NCBI RefSeq assembly: GCF_001649575.2
Contig: NC_051440.1
Span: forward strand, 15,908,533-15,972,532
Direction of reading: 5' to 3'
DNA: 64,000 bases
DNA from: Kryptolebias marmoratus
Lineage: Eukaryota > Chordata > Actinopteri > Cyprinodontiformes > Rivulidae
This document shows, in pieces, positions 13,165 to 25,500 of this stretch; positions within the stretch are counted from its first letter, which is position 1, and each line of letters opens with the position of its first letter. The notes beneath the pieces were generated by a model, which ran no database searches, had not been told where the DNA came from, and saw nothing but the letters and a program-made list of their open reading frames with translations. The position numbers and the translations under genes are program-made.

Positions 13165-14042
13165 TTAAAGCAATAGTTCACATCTTTTTAAGTTGGGTTC
13201 TGTGCAATGGATATGAGCGATCTCTTACAGATAGCTCTTTGAATGTCCTCTGTCTTTATTGTTGACCTACTGTTGTTGGTTTTATGTTAGTCGTGCCATA
13301 GCATTGCTGCTGTGCAGCAGCCATAATGCGGCAGCTGTTGTGATGTAACATGTCTGCAGTATGGAAGCGCTTTAAAACGCACAAGGAGAGAAGTTCAGCA
13401 ATGGACCAGACAGCAACAAGCTAGCAACAGGCCACCAGCTTTTCCATGGCGATAATAAAAACAACAACCTGAGGAACAACATGAATACAGGTTTTCTTTA
13501 CTGTACTGTAGAGCTACGTAGGCATCAAGCATAAGATGGCTTTGATTAATTAATTGATTAATAATTTTGATGTACTTATGGCATACAATCTGCAAGTCTG
13601 TGGTGTAAAAATAGGTAAAATAATGTAAGTATCCAATTGATCGGCTGATCTTTATTTTTAAATCACTCAGATCGGTGTCAGGGACAAAACAAATCTTGAT
13701 TGAGACATCAGTACTTCTTCTGCAGCCTGGAGCACTTTCAACAGCAATGTCCATGATTGTGTCAGCAATGTCCACAGTAACTGTGTAAGATAAGACTGAC
13801 AGCAAAATAAAGATTTGTGAAACAGCATTTGCATGAAACCGATATAAAATATTTGAGATCGGAGTCGTTCTAAGATGGTAGCAATCCACTTTAACTCGCT
13901 GTCAGCTCAATATTCCAGCCAAAATTAAACTCTATTTCTCCAAACTGAGGTCATTCAAATAGCTGTTTACAACAGGTAAGATATTAATTGCTCATAACCT
14001 TTTTACAGAACCATACTTCAAAAGATCTAACTATCCCTTTAA
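13165..14042. mobile_element. TTAA-ended inverted-repeat (MITE-like) element, copy 2
   Basis: Both ends carry TTAA (13165-13168 and 14039-14042) followed inwards by arms of more than 100 nt that are reverse complements of each other. The left arm has 'GGGTTCTGTGCAATGGATAT' and the right arm has 'CATAACCTTTTTACAGAACC'. A 164-codon frame on the minus strand (13395-13889) covers the interior but resembles no transposase, so I regard it as chance. TTAA ends suggest mobilisation by a piggyBac- or Kolobok-type transposase; this is inference. Confidence 0.65.
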
Positions 14043-14879
14043 GCTAGAACAAAACAACAGAAAGATATTTTTTTTCCTCTTAAACTCATGTTTAAAGTGT
14101 TCCTATGAGAAAATCTTTCTAAGATACTGTTGGTTTTTATCACTGGACAAATATTTTACAATGTAAGCAGAGAAATGAGTGGTGTGTGTGTGTCCCGATT
14201 ACTTTATAAGCACAATTTATAGGGAAAAAGATACTTTCAGAGTAAATAACTTGCAAAATTTTCTTCTGATAATGACCAGAGAGTGCAAGGCTGGACCGCT
14301 GAGTTCAGGGACAGGGAGACACACTGTCCACTCATCTGTCTGAGCATTGTCCTTGGCAGGATTTTATTTGTATGTGTGTGTGTGAGTGTCATGGTTTGAA
14401 GTTGTTGCAGGGATGCAAACAAAACCCCTTTTGGAACAGCTGCTGATCCTTGTTTTAGCAGCTGAAGCCTGATTGCAGGCAGTGGAATGAGATGAAACCC
14501 TCACTATACATATCTTCCTGTTACAACACAGCTAAAACCGCAATTATGAAGGAATATACATCCTATCAGCACATGAAACACAGTTATTGGTTTAGTGAGG
14601 CATTGTCTGAAGAAAGGATGTCAACGCCACCTCCAAAGCAGCCCATAATCTTTGAATTTGACATTGAATGGAAAAGAGAGAAGATCTTTAGCGGTGAAAC
14701 AACAGCAGATTTGTTTTCTGCATATGCTTCAAAGGGTTAGATAAGGATAAACATAACTTTAAGCCATTCCAAGTTTTTGCCATTGCAGTGAACAATTCAC
14801 ATCTGAATATGGAGCCATTGTTTACCGAAGCACTCAGAATGGAAAGAGGCTGAGCGAAGGGGAGCTTATCTTCTTGTAC
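14043..14879. other. Intergenic DNA, nothing recognised
   Basis: It contains a short TG run near 14188. No exon-like structure seen. Confidence 0.5.
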
Positions 14880-15420
14880 TGCAGCTATCATGTCTGTGCT
14901 ACGGACAGCTTCAGTCAGCTCTAAAAAAGGGGCTCCTAGCTTAAGTGTCTGGCTTTGTTTCTGCCTCTAAACAATGGCATTACTCGCACAAATACTTTGA
15001 TCATTGTATCGACACACATTCCTCGCGAACGGCGTAGTTTTATCTGAAGTGCAGCAGCTGGGAAGATATTTGCATATTTGCTGTGAGTCAGAAGAGGATA
15101 CCTTTGTTAAAGTGGCAAACCACTCGTGCAATTTCATGTGAACAGCTGCGCCTGTTTTTCAGAAACGCACACCAATTTCTGCTCCATTTAAAATGTAATA
15201 AACCCAATTGTCTTTGAGTACAACTACTTAGTGAGTACAAATTCCTTTAAGCATTTTTAGTTACCGACGTTATGCATCAAAATGGCTGTTTTCTTGGTGC
15301 GTCGTTGCTCTAAACACCATTCGCGACACGAGGGGCTCACGCTCACTGCCGAGGGGTGGCTTGTCTGTGGGTTAACTAACACAGGAAGTGGGGACAGCTG
15401 TCTAAAAGATAGGTGCTAGT
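14880..15420. promoter_or_regulatory. Candidate conserved non-coding block
   Basis: Complex, repeat-free sequence containing an octamer-like 'ATTTGCATATTTGC' (about 15069-15082) and several AT-rich cores. No protein signature. The regulatory role is inferred from texture alone. Confidence 0.3.
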
Positions 15421-16259
15421 TTGAGGTTTTAACAAATAACTGTGACAACAAACGTGAGCACAAAATGATTGATGCCTTTTGCTAATCGAACTGGAGTGTA
15501 ATAAAACTTTGGAGGTTGTATCCAGTTGTGAATTGGATCCATAAATTAATTTCCTGTTGGCAAAGTCCGACTAAAACCGGTTGCAGTTATGAATCAAGAC
15601 TCTATAGGAACAATAAAATCAAATATAAGTGGAAAAATTCACATTAAATGATTTTGAGATGCCAGTTAAGCTCAACTATTACAGAAATAAGTAAGTACAG
15701 TGTGACTCATGTTATGCATTTGTTCAATTATCTGTCATGTCATGTGACTTTAATATGTGTTGATAACTGCTCTTGCACATGCTAGCAGCAAGACTTGTCA
15801 CCTTGCTTTTTAGTGACCACAGTCGTGTGGCTGAAGTGTATCACATAAGTAAATTCAAAATTTGACCATGTTTTAAGTCAAAGGTTTAGGTTTGTTTTGG
15901 GTTTTTTTTTTCCTTTCTAAAAAGCCAAGCTGACAAAGCATCTGTGAGTCTAAACAGGAAGGACAAAGTGAGCAGGTATTCGCTCATGTTTTCCACTATC
16001 AAGCAATAGTAAGCGCAAGATTTATTCCACATAAAAGCTGGTCTAAGTCGTAAAACACAAATCAAGAATTATTAGTTTTCCGACCAGCATTCTGGGAACA
16101 TTAAACAAGACAACTGTTAAATATGAATAAAAGCTTTATTGGAACAACTCATCATTTATTTCTCTATAAAATGGTTTTAAAGGGTATTAGGTGTTACTGG
16201 AAAGGTTTCATGGAAAATTAAGAACTTGGAAACATAAAGGTGTACAGAGTAAACATACA
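15421..16259. other. AT-rich intergenic DNA
   Basis: Nothing recognised apart from short homopolymers. Confidence 0.5.
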
Positions 16260-17470
16260 TAAAGACTTTTTTTTTCCCCCGCTGCCTGCATGATGTGTAC
16301 TGTAGCTGAACCTGCATGTGAGTTACTCAGGAAGTTCTACATCTGAAGGGTTACCCTACATAAACAATTCAGAAATGATTTGGAGCGTGCAGTAAAAGGG
16401 ATTAAGAAACCATGTGCGAAAAAAAAAAAAAAAAGAATCATCAAAACTTTGGCAGAAAGGACATTATTTTAGGTTCTGGGTAATATCTGGATTTTGATGT
16501 AGATCATTTGCAGTCCTTTACTGGGAAATAAGAGAACGAGTCCAATAAAAGGATCATTCTGGCTAATTAAAGAAACGCACTAAAGTTTACAGTTTAATTC
16601 TGGCTTCAGATATAAACAGAACATGTTAGAAAATCAAATGATATGGTCGACAAAAAAAGATGACAACTCTCGCTACACTTTCTTTTCTTTTGTACAGCAT
16701 GGCATTTTTGTTAAACAATCTCAGAGTGGGGTTAGAATACAACAGAAAAGAAATGTGATTAGAAGTGTCTGAATGGAGTTGGCAAGGGTGAAAAATTTTA
16801 AGCACTACTTCTCACCCTCCACTTCTCATCATCCACCCACACACACACACACTCCCTTGAATGTCTGCACACACACAAACACTCAGATGTCAGAGAAGTC
16901 TGAGTGACTCTTTCCCTGTCACTGGTTGCCTGCTGTGAAAACAGCACCACCACCACCACCCACCACCCCAACCTCCCCTCTCTTCCTCTACTCTGGACGC
17001 CAGCCTGACATACCAGACCTCGTTCGTTAGCGCATATTTTTACCCACCGTTACTAAATTAGGAAGGCAGAGGGAGCGAACGGAGTGCGGCTGCCAAGGCA
17101 GAAGAAGAAGGGTCTGATCAGGCCTGGGTTTGCTGAGGGCCCATGCCAACCCCACCAGATTCATTAAGAGCCACTTGGGTTTCAGAAATAGAAGCCCAAC
17201 AGGGACCGGGGCCAAACAGAGCCCTGAACGGCCAGCCAAAAACTCATGGGACAAACAAACAAATAAACGAGTTGTATCATGGCCTGCCAGAGTCAACCGG
17301 CAGTAGCCATCCCAAGGAGCCAGCAGAAGTTATCTTAGGCAGTGTTGCACACAAAGTGTGCCCTGCTCCGAGTTTAAAAGTGGCGATCGTACATCCTCTG
17401 CCAGACCAATCCAGAATAAATTAACCTAGAAAAGGGTCCCCGGAGACCAATTTCTCAAAGCAGTCACACA
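16260..17470. other. Complex non-coding block with CA microsatellite
   Basis: An (AC)n stretch at about 16838-16885 and a CAC-repeat near 16945-16967 precede 500 nt of mid-GC sequence (16980-17470). Open frames of about 90 codons on both strands (17027-17296 minus, 17143-17424 plus) show no family resemblance. It could be a regulatory block or the 3' UTR of a gene outside the window. I cannot decide. Confidence 0.3.
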
Positions 17471-19100
17471 CACGTTACTTCTTGTTTATTTGGGGTGGAT
17501 ATTGGGCACTGATGTAAGAACGGATATTATTACAAGTAAATGTACATTTCCTCTTCTTGCTGCATGCGTACACTGTAGCTTTTATTATACGGCTCATAAT
17601 CACGTGGAACTTGGAATTTCCTCATCCTTCGTTTATTTTACAACTGAGAGTATTTTATCTAAGGTTACTGTTAGTCAGATTTTACACATCTATCATACTG
17701 GACACAGGGTAGATAGATGAAGACTTTAAGCAGTAGATAGTCTAAGGGAAAGTATTTTTCTTGTGCTTATAATCTGCATAAAATCTGGACAAAAGCCCCG
17801 AGAGAAAACATTTTTAATCTCTGGAAGTGTAGCCACACACAAAAGTACTGTAGAAAAAAAAAGAGAGAAAACTTTTTAAACATTAAAAGGGAGGACTGTC
17901 TTTCAGCTTCATTGTTCACAGTCTCATCTGAGTGGCACCTTTCATCTGCAGACTACACTGACTTCAGCCCATTTAACAACAACCCTTTAAAACTAATGAG
18001 CTATTAGCAGATGACTTTCGACAACTTGAGGGTCGGTTTTGCTTCCCCCACAAAATGCATTAGGATGCAAAGACCTGCAATATGCGTGCTTTTGTTTCAG
18101 AGCACTGTATAATAAGTGATTAATAATAATACGATTCTTTAAACGGTACTTGATTTCATGGCCTCTGCTGTACATTTTCCTTATAAAATGCCTCAACGCA
18201 TTAGGAGGTCTAAGAAATCATAAATAAATACATAGGTGCCAAAAACACTTAAAAATACACAGGGTGTGCTTTTAGTAGCATCCACAACCCAAGCCATTAT
18301 TTCTTAAAGGAACACAAAATGATCATGTCTTCCTCTAGTGACCTGTACATATACTGACATCTTGTGGTCAAAAATTGCACTACATTGATTAAAGGAAATT
18401 GTAAAAATCATTGATTTTTAAAGGAAGCATACACTGTTTCTCAAGAGGGGAAAGCACATTTAGATCAATCTGTAAGTGAGTTTGTCCCTCTGAACACAGC
18501 TAAATGTTCAGAGGGAAAATTTACCAAAACCTTGGCTTTTATATTAACAATTAAATATATTACTTATTTAGGTGACCTGGTTCAGGAGCACCTGCATTTT
18601 TTTGCACTAAGCATGCAGTAAGGTTGTGTTTAATTTTTCCACACACTCCTTCTCTATTTCAGCTGGTTTTATGTATTTAAAAAGCCGTTTGGGGTCTTTA
18701 ATTTGTTTATGTTTGTTAGTTTTACTTACCTTATTTTAGATCCTGGTGAGGATGAAATGATCATCATCATCTTGTTCTTGTAATTTATGAAGACCATGCT
18801 GGGGGCTTACTGTCATCATAGGAGCACAAACACAAGAATTTAAAGTAAGCCTTTCAAGAAATATAAAAATGACCTGGCAACATGCTGTGACTTTAAAAAG
18901 AAAACGTGTCACAAAATTGTGTTTACCGTTTTTCTCGCCTTTCAGTATGTTTAACATAGTTTTCTTGACATTACTGTCGGACGATATAGTTCTTAAAACA
19001 AACAAACACAAACCCAAACGCGTCTTTTTAAAGTGGAGAGGGCGGCTTGTTTTTGACGAATTATGTTCTTGAACGCACCCTCCTGTTAATGAGCCCCACT
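17471..19100. other. AT-rich intergenic DNA upstream of ttc23
   Basis: Nothing recognised with confidence. A CTCF-half-like 'TGACATCTTGTGGTCA' occurs at about 18356-18371, a word common in fish repeats. Confidence 0.45.
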
Positions 19101-19558
19101 CCAGCAAAACTGTGCTTATGGTTTCATGAATCAGTTTGTGTATGTATTGTCGAAGGGTACATTTCTATGGGCACCAATGTATCTCCATTTATCTCTGCGT
19201 CAGTTTAAACTGACGAGTGTTTAATGAGTTTTTAACGAACTGAGTTCTTGAATGCACCCCACTTCCGTACGTCATTACGTTTATTTTCCTTTCTGGGTTT
19301 CTTTCGGTGAAATAGCAGAGGCAATATAAACACTATTGGGCTTTAAGCAGCTGACCTTCCATGGTTTATTGTAAAATATCACAATATTCAACGGAAAGTA
19401 TTGTTTTGGAATATGTAAAGCCTGACCTTCAAACTCTGTGAAGCGTTCAATTCTGAACAGTAGCAGCAGCAACAGCAGCGGCTAGCGAGTGTAGCACGGC
19501 AGGCGCAATGTAACCACGGCAACCAAACAGGAAGTTGAGAACTACAGCGTTTGTAAAC
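19101..19558 (+). promoter_or_regulatory. ttc23: ttc23 promoter and 5' UTR region
   Basis: Immediately upstream of the ttc23 start codon. It contains a perfect RFX X-box (19510-19523) and a CRE-like TACGTCA (19268-19274). There is also a partly duplicated segment around 'GTTCTTGAAcGCACCC' (about 19063) and 'GTTCTTGAAtGCACCC' (about 19242). No TATA box is evident. The transcription start cannot be placed from sequence alone; it may lie between about 19300 and 19550, which would put the X-box at or inside the 5' UTR. Confidence 0.55.
19510..19523 (+). promoter_or_regulatory. RFX X-box motif
   Basis: GTAACC-AC-GGCAAC matches the RFX consensus GTNRCC(N0-3)RGYAAC at every defined position. It lies 36 nt before the ttc23 ATG. 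RFX factors drive ciliary genes, and Ttc23 is a ciliary-base protein, so position and biology agree. Confidence 0.75.
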
Positions 19559-22500
19559 ATGGATGACGGACAAGCAGAGACAAAAACACGAATTTATTCA
19601 CCGGAGTCCTCGACTGAGTAGGTTTTCTCCTTCCTATTTTTTCATTTAGTCCAGTGAACATGTTCGTTAATGTCCTCTAACCGAACATGATTAAACGACT
19701 TGCTCCAAATTCATTTCCCCCGTCAAACAACGTTATATTTCTTCAATTTTCGCCGGCATTTCGAGTTTGAGACTTACGTGATAACGTATTTAATCTATTC
19801 AAGCAGCGTCCCTGGAAACAAGAGAGCTACCAACAAAGGTGGAGATATATTTACTCATCCATGTTCAGATGGACGGAGGTTTGCCAAGGAGGACGAATTC
19901 GTGATGATGCCTCCTGAAGAAAAACTTAAACACTTTACTAGTCAGGCTCAAGTCAGTGAGGACAACCAACAGGTAGGTGTTAGTTATGATTGAAGTCTTT
20001 TTCTGTGTTTTCTTGTGTTCAGAAGATTAGGTTTGTGTTGGTGTCTCTTACAACAATGTACTGCAGGTGTAGACTGCAAGTTACAGATTCTGATGATATT
20101 CGCTGGATATTTGAGATGCTACTTTGAGCAAAATTAAGTTACTTGGATAACATAACAATATGAGCAATAGCTAATGTAAAACCACAGGAGATGAGGCATT
20201 TACATGCCAACAATGGTTATAGTTATCATACTTATAAGTGATAAGTATTGTCAAATCTGTATAAAGCCTCTTGTGATTTCCTAAAACCACAACATTGTTT
20301 CAAAACTGCAAACACATGACTACAAACAAGTGTAACAAGCAGGGGTGGAAATTAGCACCCGCCACCGGCCAAATGCGGGTAAATATTTGAAGTGGCGGGT
20401 GAATTTGATCAACACACATGCCACTGTGGCGGGTTGGCAATTTGAACAGAAAAGGTGTTATTTGTCCTCTTGACATATAGNNNNNNNNNNNNNNNNNNNN
20501 NNNNNNNNNNNNNNNNNNNNNNNNNNNNNNNNNNNNNNNNNNNNNNNNNNNNNNNNNNNNNNNNNNNNNNNNNNNNNNNNNNNNNNNNNNNNNNNNNNNN
20601 NNNNNNNNNNNNNNNNNNNNNNNNNNNNNNNNNNNNNNNNNNNNNNNNNNNNNNNNNNNNNNNNNNNNNNNNNNNNNNNNNNNNNNNNNNNNNNNNNNNN
20701 NNNNNNNNNNNNNNNNNNNNNNNNNNNNNNNNNNNNNNNNNNNNNNNNNNNNNNNNNNNNNNNNNNNNNNNNNNNNNNNNNNNNNNNNNNNNNNNNNNNN
20801 NNNNNNNNNNNNNNNNNNNNNNNNNNNNNNNNNNNNNNNNNNNNNNNNNNNNNNNNNNNNNNNNNNNNNNNNNNNNNNNNNNNNNNNNNNNNNNNNNNNN
20901 NNNNNNNNNNNNNNNNNNNNNNNNNNNNNNNNNNNNNNNNNNNNNNNNNNNNNNNNNNNNNNNNNNNNNNNNNNNNNNNNNNNNNNNNNNNNNNNNNNNN
21001 NNNNNNNNNNNNNNNNNNNNNNNNNNNNNNNNNNNNNNNNNNNNNNNNNNNNNNNNNNNNNNNNNNNNNNNNNNNNNNNNNNNNNNNNNNNNNNNNNNNN
21101 NNNNNNNNNNNNNNNNNNNNNNNNNNNNNNNNNNNNNNNNNNNNNNNNNNNNNNNNNNNNNNNNNNNNNNNNNNNNNNNNNNNNNNNNNNNNNNNNNNNN
21201 NNNNNNNNNNNNNNNNAATATCATCGGATACTGAAGTGGAACCTTTCTAAAACCACAAAAATCACTTCCTTCATCAGAATATCCTACCTGTTAAATATAA
21301 GCGGGTAGCACAAATAGATCTATGCATTAAAAGCTGCAAGTGTCTGAAAAACATCACAACTTACATACAAAAACTTACAAAAGCACAAAAAAAACTTCAA
21401 AAACACTCCACAGAAATAAATTTTACTTGTCTGAATTTTTTTATGTACAGATATGCATCTTTTAATGGTTTAAATAAAAAAATAAAATAAGAAAAGTCTA
21501 GTTATTTCCATGCAGTGTCCAGAAAGAGGTGTTGTTCAGCTTGTAGGGCACCACAACTGCTTCCACCCACCTCCATCATCGCCATCATATGAAATTACTT
21601 TTTGTCACAATAAAAAATAGTGGCTGGTAAAAAATTTCCACCCCTGGTAACAAGCATGCACTCCATTAATTGTATCTATTAAGTAAAACATATGCCCAGG
21701 AATTGATCCTATGTGTGTCTCACTAACGTCAAAATCCAAAGTTATTCATGTACAGTTCTGAATTATAATAGAGATTTTCAACTCTAAAAAAAAACTAAAT
21801 TGAAGCTGGACAAACTGTCTAATATTAAGAAAAGATTTTTGTTGTCTTGTTGATATAACCTTCTGCTGCAGGCGGCAGTGCCTCTCAAACACGAGCGATC
21901 ACTGACAAACTTCTGCTGTGTGTGTTCAGTTTGATGCTTGCATTCAGGATTTGGTGCGATGCGTTTCTCTGACAAGGCTTGTTTATGGAGAGAGACATCT
22001 AAAACTCGCCCACGTCCATGCCAGACTAGCTAAAGCGTATTTACAGTTCAAAGGTAAATTCAAAGAAATGCTTTTCTCTCAGTCAGTGCTTTTTTCTTCT
22101 GTGTAAAAGCCCCAAATCAGTTCACTTTTTCATATTAGTAATATTTATTTTTTTACTCATAATTGTTTTCTGTTGTGTTTCCCAGGTTGGGGGCTGCAGG
22201 CCCAGGAACACTTGGCCAAAGCCAGAGACTTCCTCCCGTTCTGCTCATCCAATAGAGATGAAAAGCTTGTTGTTCTCTCGTGTCTCCTGAGTGTGAACCT
22301 CACACAGGGTGCTGCTTCACTTCTCGCAGACAAATATCCTTGGCATGTTGGGTTTTCTGTATCACGAAGGAATGAGTGTACAGAAAATTTAAATTAAAAA
22401 AAAAATGCTAAAAAAACTCCTTGACTTTTTAACTCTGGAGGAAGCGGACTCGTCTTTACTGAAGGCAGAGCAAATCATGGAGGAACTTCATCAACACGGT

Positions 22501-25500
22501 GTTATTAACCAAGAAGAGAAGACAAAGACTCACCTGGAAATCACCAGTGGTTTATACAGGTACTGTAGTGGAGGGAAAATGATTGCATTTGTTTATTTAC
22601 CAGCTGAGCACAAAAGTTTGTTTTGTTAGAATTTTAAATGTACACATTTAATCAGATCTGTTTCAGTTTAGGAGCTAATAGTGTAAATTATGAGCTACTT
22701 TCTGTTTTTCATGCATTTTGTCAGATAAATTCATGTGCTTCATGTCCTAATAACCTGCAGGTTGAGCCTAATTTTGCTTTGTTCCTAATCAAATAGAAAA
22801 ATAACAACTTCGTGCATTGAGAATCTAATATTCAGCTGCCCCACATTAAAAATACAGTTTGTTTTTGTTTATTTCTTCATAAAATGTATTTTTTTCTTGA
22901 ATTGTTAGTTTGACCACAAGATGGCGACAGACTCTTGCAAAATCGCACAAAATCTGTCTCTGCAAGATTTGTTTTGTATTTTACAACTTGTTTATTCACT
23001 ATAAACATCATTATTTAGGGGGGATTTTGCTGCAGAAAAACTTAATCTGAGTTCCTCAGCAGGAAGCTAAGGTGTTTTATTCTGACAGATGTTTTTGGTC
23101 AGGTTGCTGTGTTTTTTTTCAGTGACGCTGAAGAAAAGAAGGGGGGGATTTCTTTCAAAGCTTGCCTTTCTTTTCCCTTTAGGTCTTCATATTTTTTTAA
23201 AAATTTGTTTTGCTTTGGCCTCTATAAACTTTGGGACTTTGAGGGATTTTGCAAACCTTTTTTTTGTATTTTAAATGTTGATTTATTTACTACAAGCCGA
23301 GGACCATAATATGTTACTGATTTTTTCCTGTTTTATTTTCGATCTCAGGAGTTGTCTGTGTTGGTATCAAGGTTAGTACTGCATGCTCAGGAAAAGATTA
23401 AAGAATTAAAGGATCACGGTGGAAACAGCCAGCGCACACTTCATGTGCGACACAGACTGATGGTCTGTTTTGGGAGCTCTGTGGCATGGCAACATAGGAA
23501 ATAGCATCCGCTTGTCATAGTTCAGGTCACTTGGGATGAAATTAGAAGCACAACTGGGAAAGAATATAACGCAATAATGTTTATTTAGACCCGGTTAACC
23601 TCTTTTTACATGTCGAACGATCTGTTTGCTTTATAAATGGTACATTTTCTTGAGCTGTACTCAGTGGAATTTGTAAATGTTGCCATCTTTATCTGTTTCA
23701 GGGAGTCAGTGTTTGTTGACATGCTGTGAGTAGTTTAAAAAATGTGCAGACTCTGGCTGGTGATTATAAGCTTGCTGAATCTCTTTTGTTGGTGGTGAGT
23801 AAGAATTTGGCACGCTTCTAAAGCTCTGTCAGTCAGCACTGTTGTGTTTGAGGGGAACATTCCCTCCAAAGCCTGGAATAATGATGTAAGCTGTAGGTTC
23901 AAACAATGTGCAGAGTTTTAGGTTCGCTATCAAGGTGGGCTCTTTTCATCACTAAGATGTGGTATGTCTTTCAGGCCGGCTGTGGCTTTATCTTGAAATC
24001 TACTCTTTTTTTTTTGCATTCTTCCTTGTGCAGAAAGATTTTTTTCCCCCTCAGCTCTTTATGACAGATTTAGTTGACAGGTTTTCTTTATTTGTGAAAA
24101 GGTTCTGTATGTCATAAATTATTACTAAGTGACAAATAGATTCAAAGACATGGTTTTCCATCTCTGCACTCTTCTTACCAGATTTTGGCAAAAGTCCTCC
24201 AAAGTTTCGGGGTTTATAGGTTTTATCATGATTGTGGAGAGGTAAGTGCACAGCATGGACGGAACGACAGCTACAGAACCACGTAACAACATAAGGACCT
24301 GATGCCAGTGACTGAGGGAGGGGTGACTAAATAATCTAGGAGTGATTGGTTAGATTGAACACAGGTGCGGAAAAGGAGCAAGGCAGCAGAAACAGAAACC
24401 CCGAAACAGACCCCAAAAGTGCTGACTGTGACAGGTTGAGCAGTTGTGACTTTCTTTAACGTGGCTTTTGACAGTGTGAGTACCTTTAATCACAACTTGT
24501 GTACAAAGGACTTCAAGTTAAAAGTGAAACATTTTGAGCAAAAGCAGCACTACACACGTTTGAGCTCTAAGAGAGCATTCTGAAAACTCCACGTAAATCC
24601 AAAATGAACAAAATGTCTTTAAAGTGGTATTTATCAGCCCTTGAAAAAACTAATTTAAAGAGGGAAAACCTGAACTTTTATTATAAATAACTGACTTTGA
24701 TCTCATATTTATCAGTATTTTTTGTTTTAAAGCACACATTTCGGTGTCATGCTCCAGAGTAGAACATCGATGTTTGTGTATAAATTTTGTCAAATTTTTT
24801 GCAATAAGAACCTAAAATCACATCTTTTTTTATAATCACATAGGTAAGGTTTTTTTTCTAACATCTTAAACACAAAAGTGGGACGTGAATTTTCAAAACA
24901 AAAATAAATATGTTGTTAGATTATTGTTGTGATTCATATCTTATGACGCTGGACAGCTTTCAGATGTAGATCTGAATACATCATTTGGAGAGTTATACTT
25001 TCAAAATAAATATTCTGTGTGTAAAAGGTTATTTTTGCTGCCTTGGATTAAACCAAGGGCATCCTTTTTGCTTTGGATTAACTTTTTTTATTGCTAAAAA
25101 CATCCTAACAACTGGCTCCTTCTCTCATTTTGCTTTGCAGATTCTGAGTCACATGCCTACAAAGTCCACAGCTTGTAAATAAAAGAAGAAAGACTGTGCG
25201 GCTACAAACACCTACATTAGTTATTTGTGTATCATATTGTGTATACCTGAGTATACACAATACACCTGAGTGTTAGCACATATTTAGTCTAATTTGGAGC
25301 CCTACTCTTTAAAGACTCATTCAATTTTGTTCCATTAATCAGCAACTATTAGTCCCTTAAAGCAACTGCCTGTCACTCTGAAACATTAAATAATTAATGT
25401 GCACAGTCAAATCGAAAGCTATTAGAAGATGGTGAAGCATTTTCAGACAGCTGTTTCCTCGGTTTTGTAATTTCATTAGGAAATGACCATCATCAGAAAT

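Noticed and set aside
13395..13889. 164-codon minus-strand frame
   Set aside because: It lies wholly inside the inverted-repeat element and shows no transposase or other motif.
1..19500. Search for LRRC28 or another neighbour expected beside TTC23
   Set aside because: No leucine-rich-repeat exons or other recognisable coding segments were found on either strand.
20409..21234. Open frames of about 260-270 codons on both strands
   Set aside because: They run through the N gap and consist almost wholly of unknown residues.
22320..22326. Possible GT donors in ttc23 exon 4 (for example GTGCTG after CACACAGG, or GTGAAC)
   Set aside because: They leave the next TPR segment out of frame or drop conserved residues. 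The AT-AC junction fits exactly.
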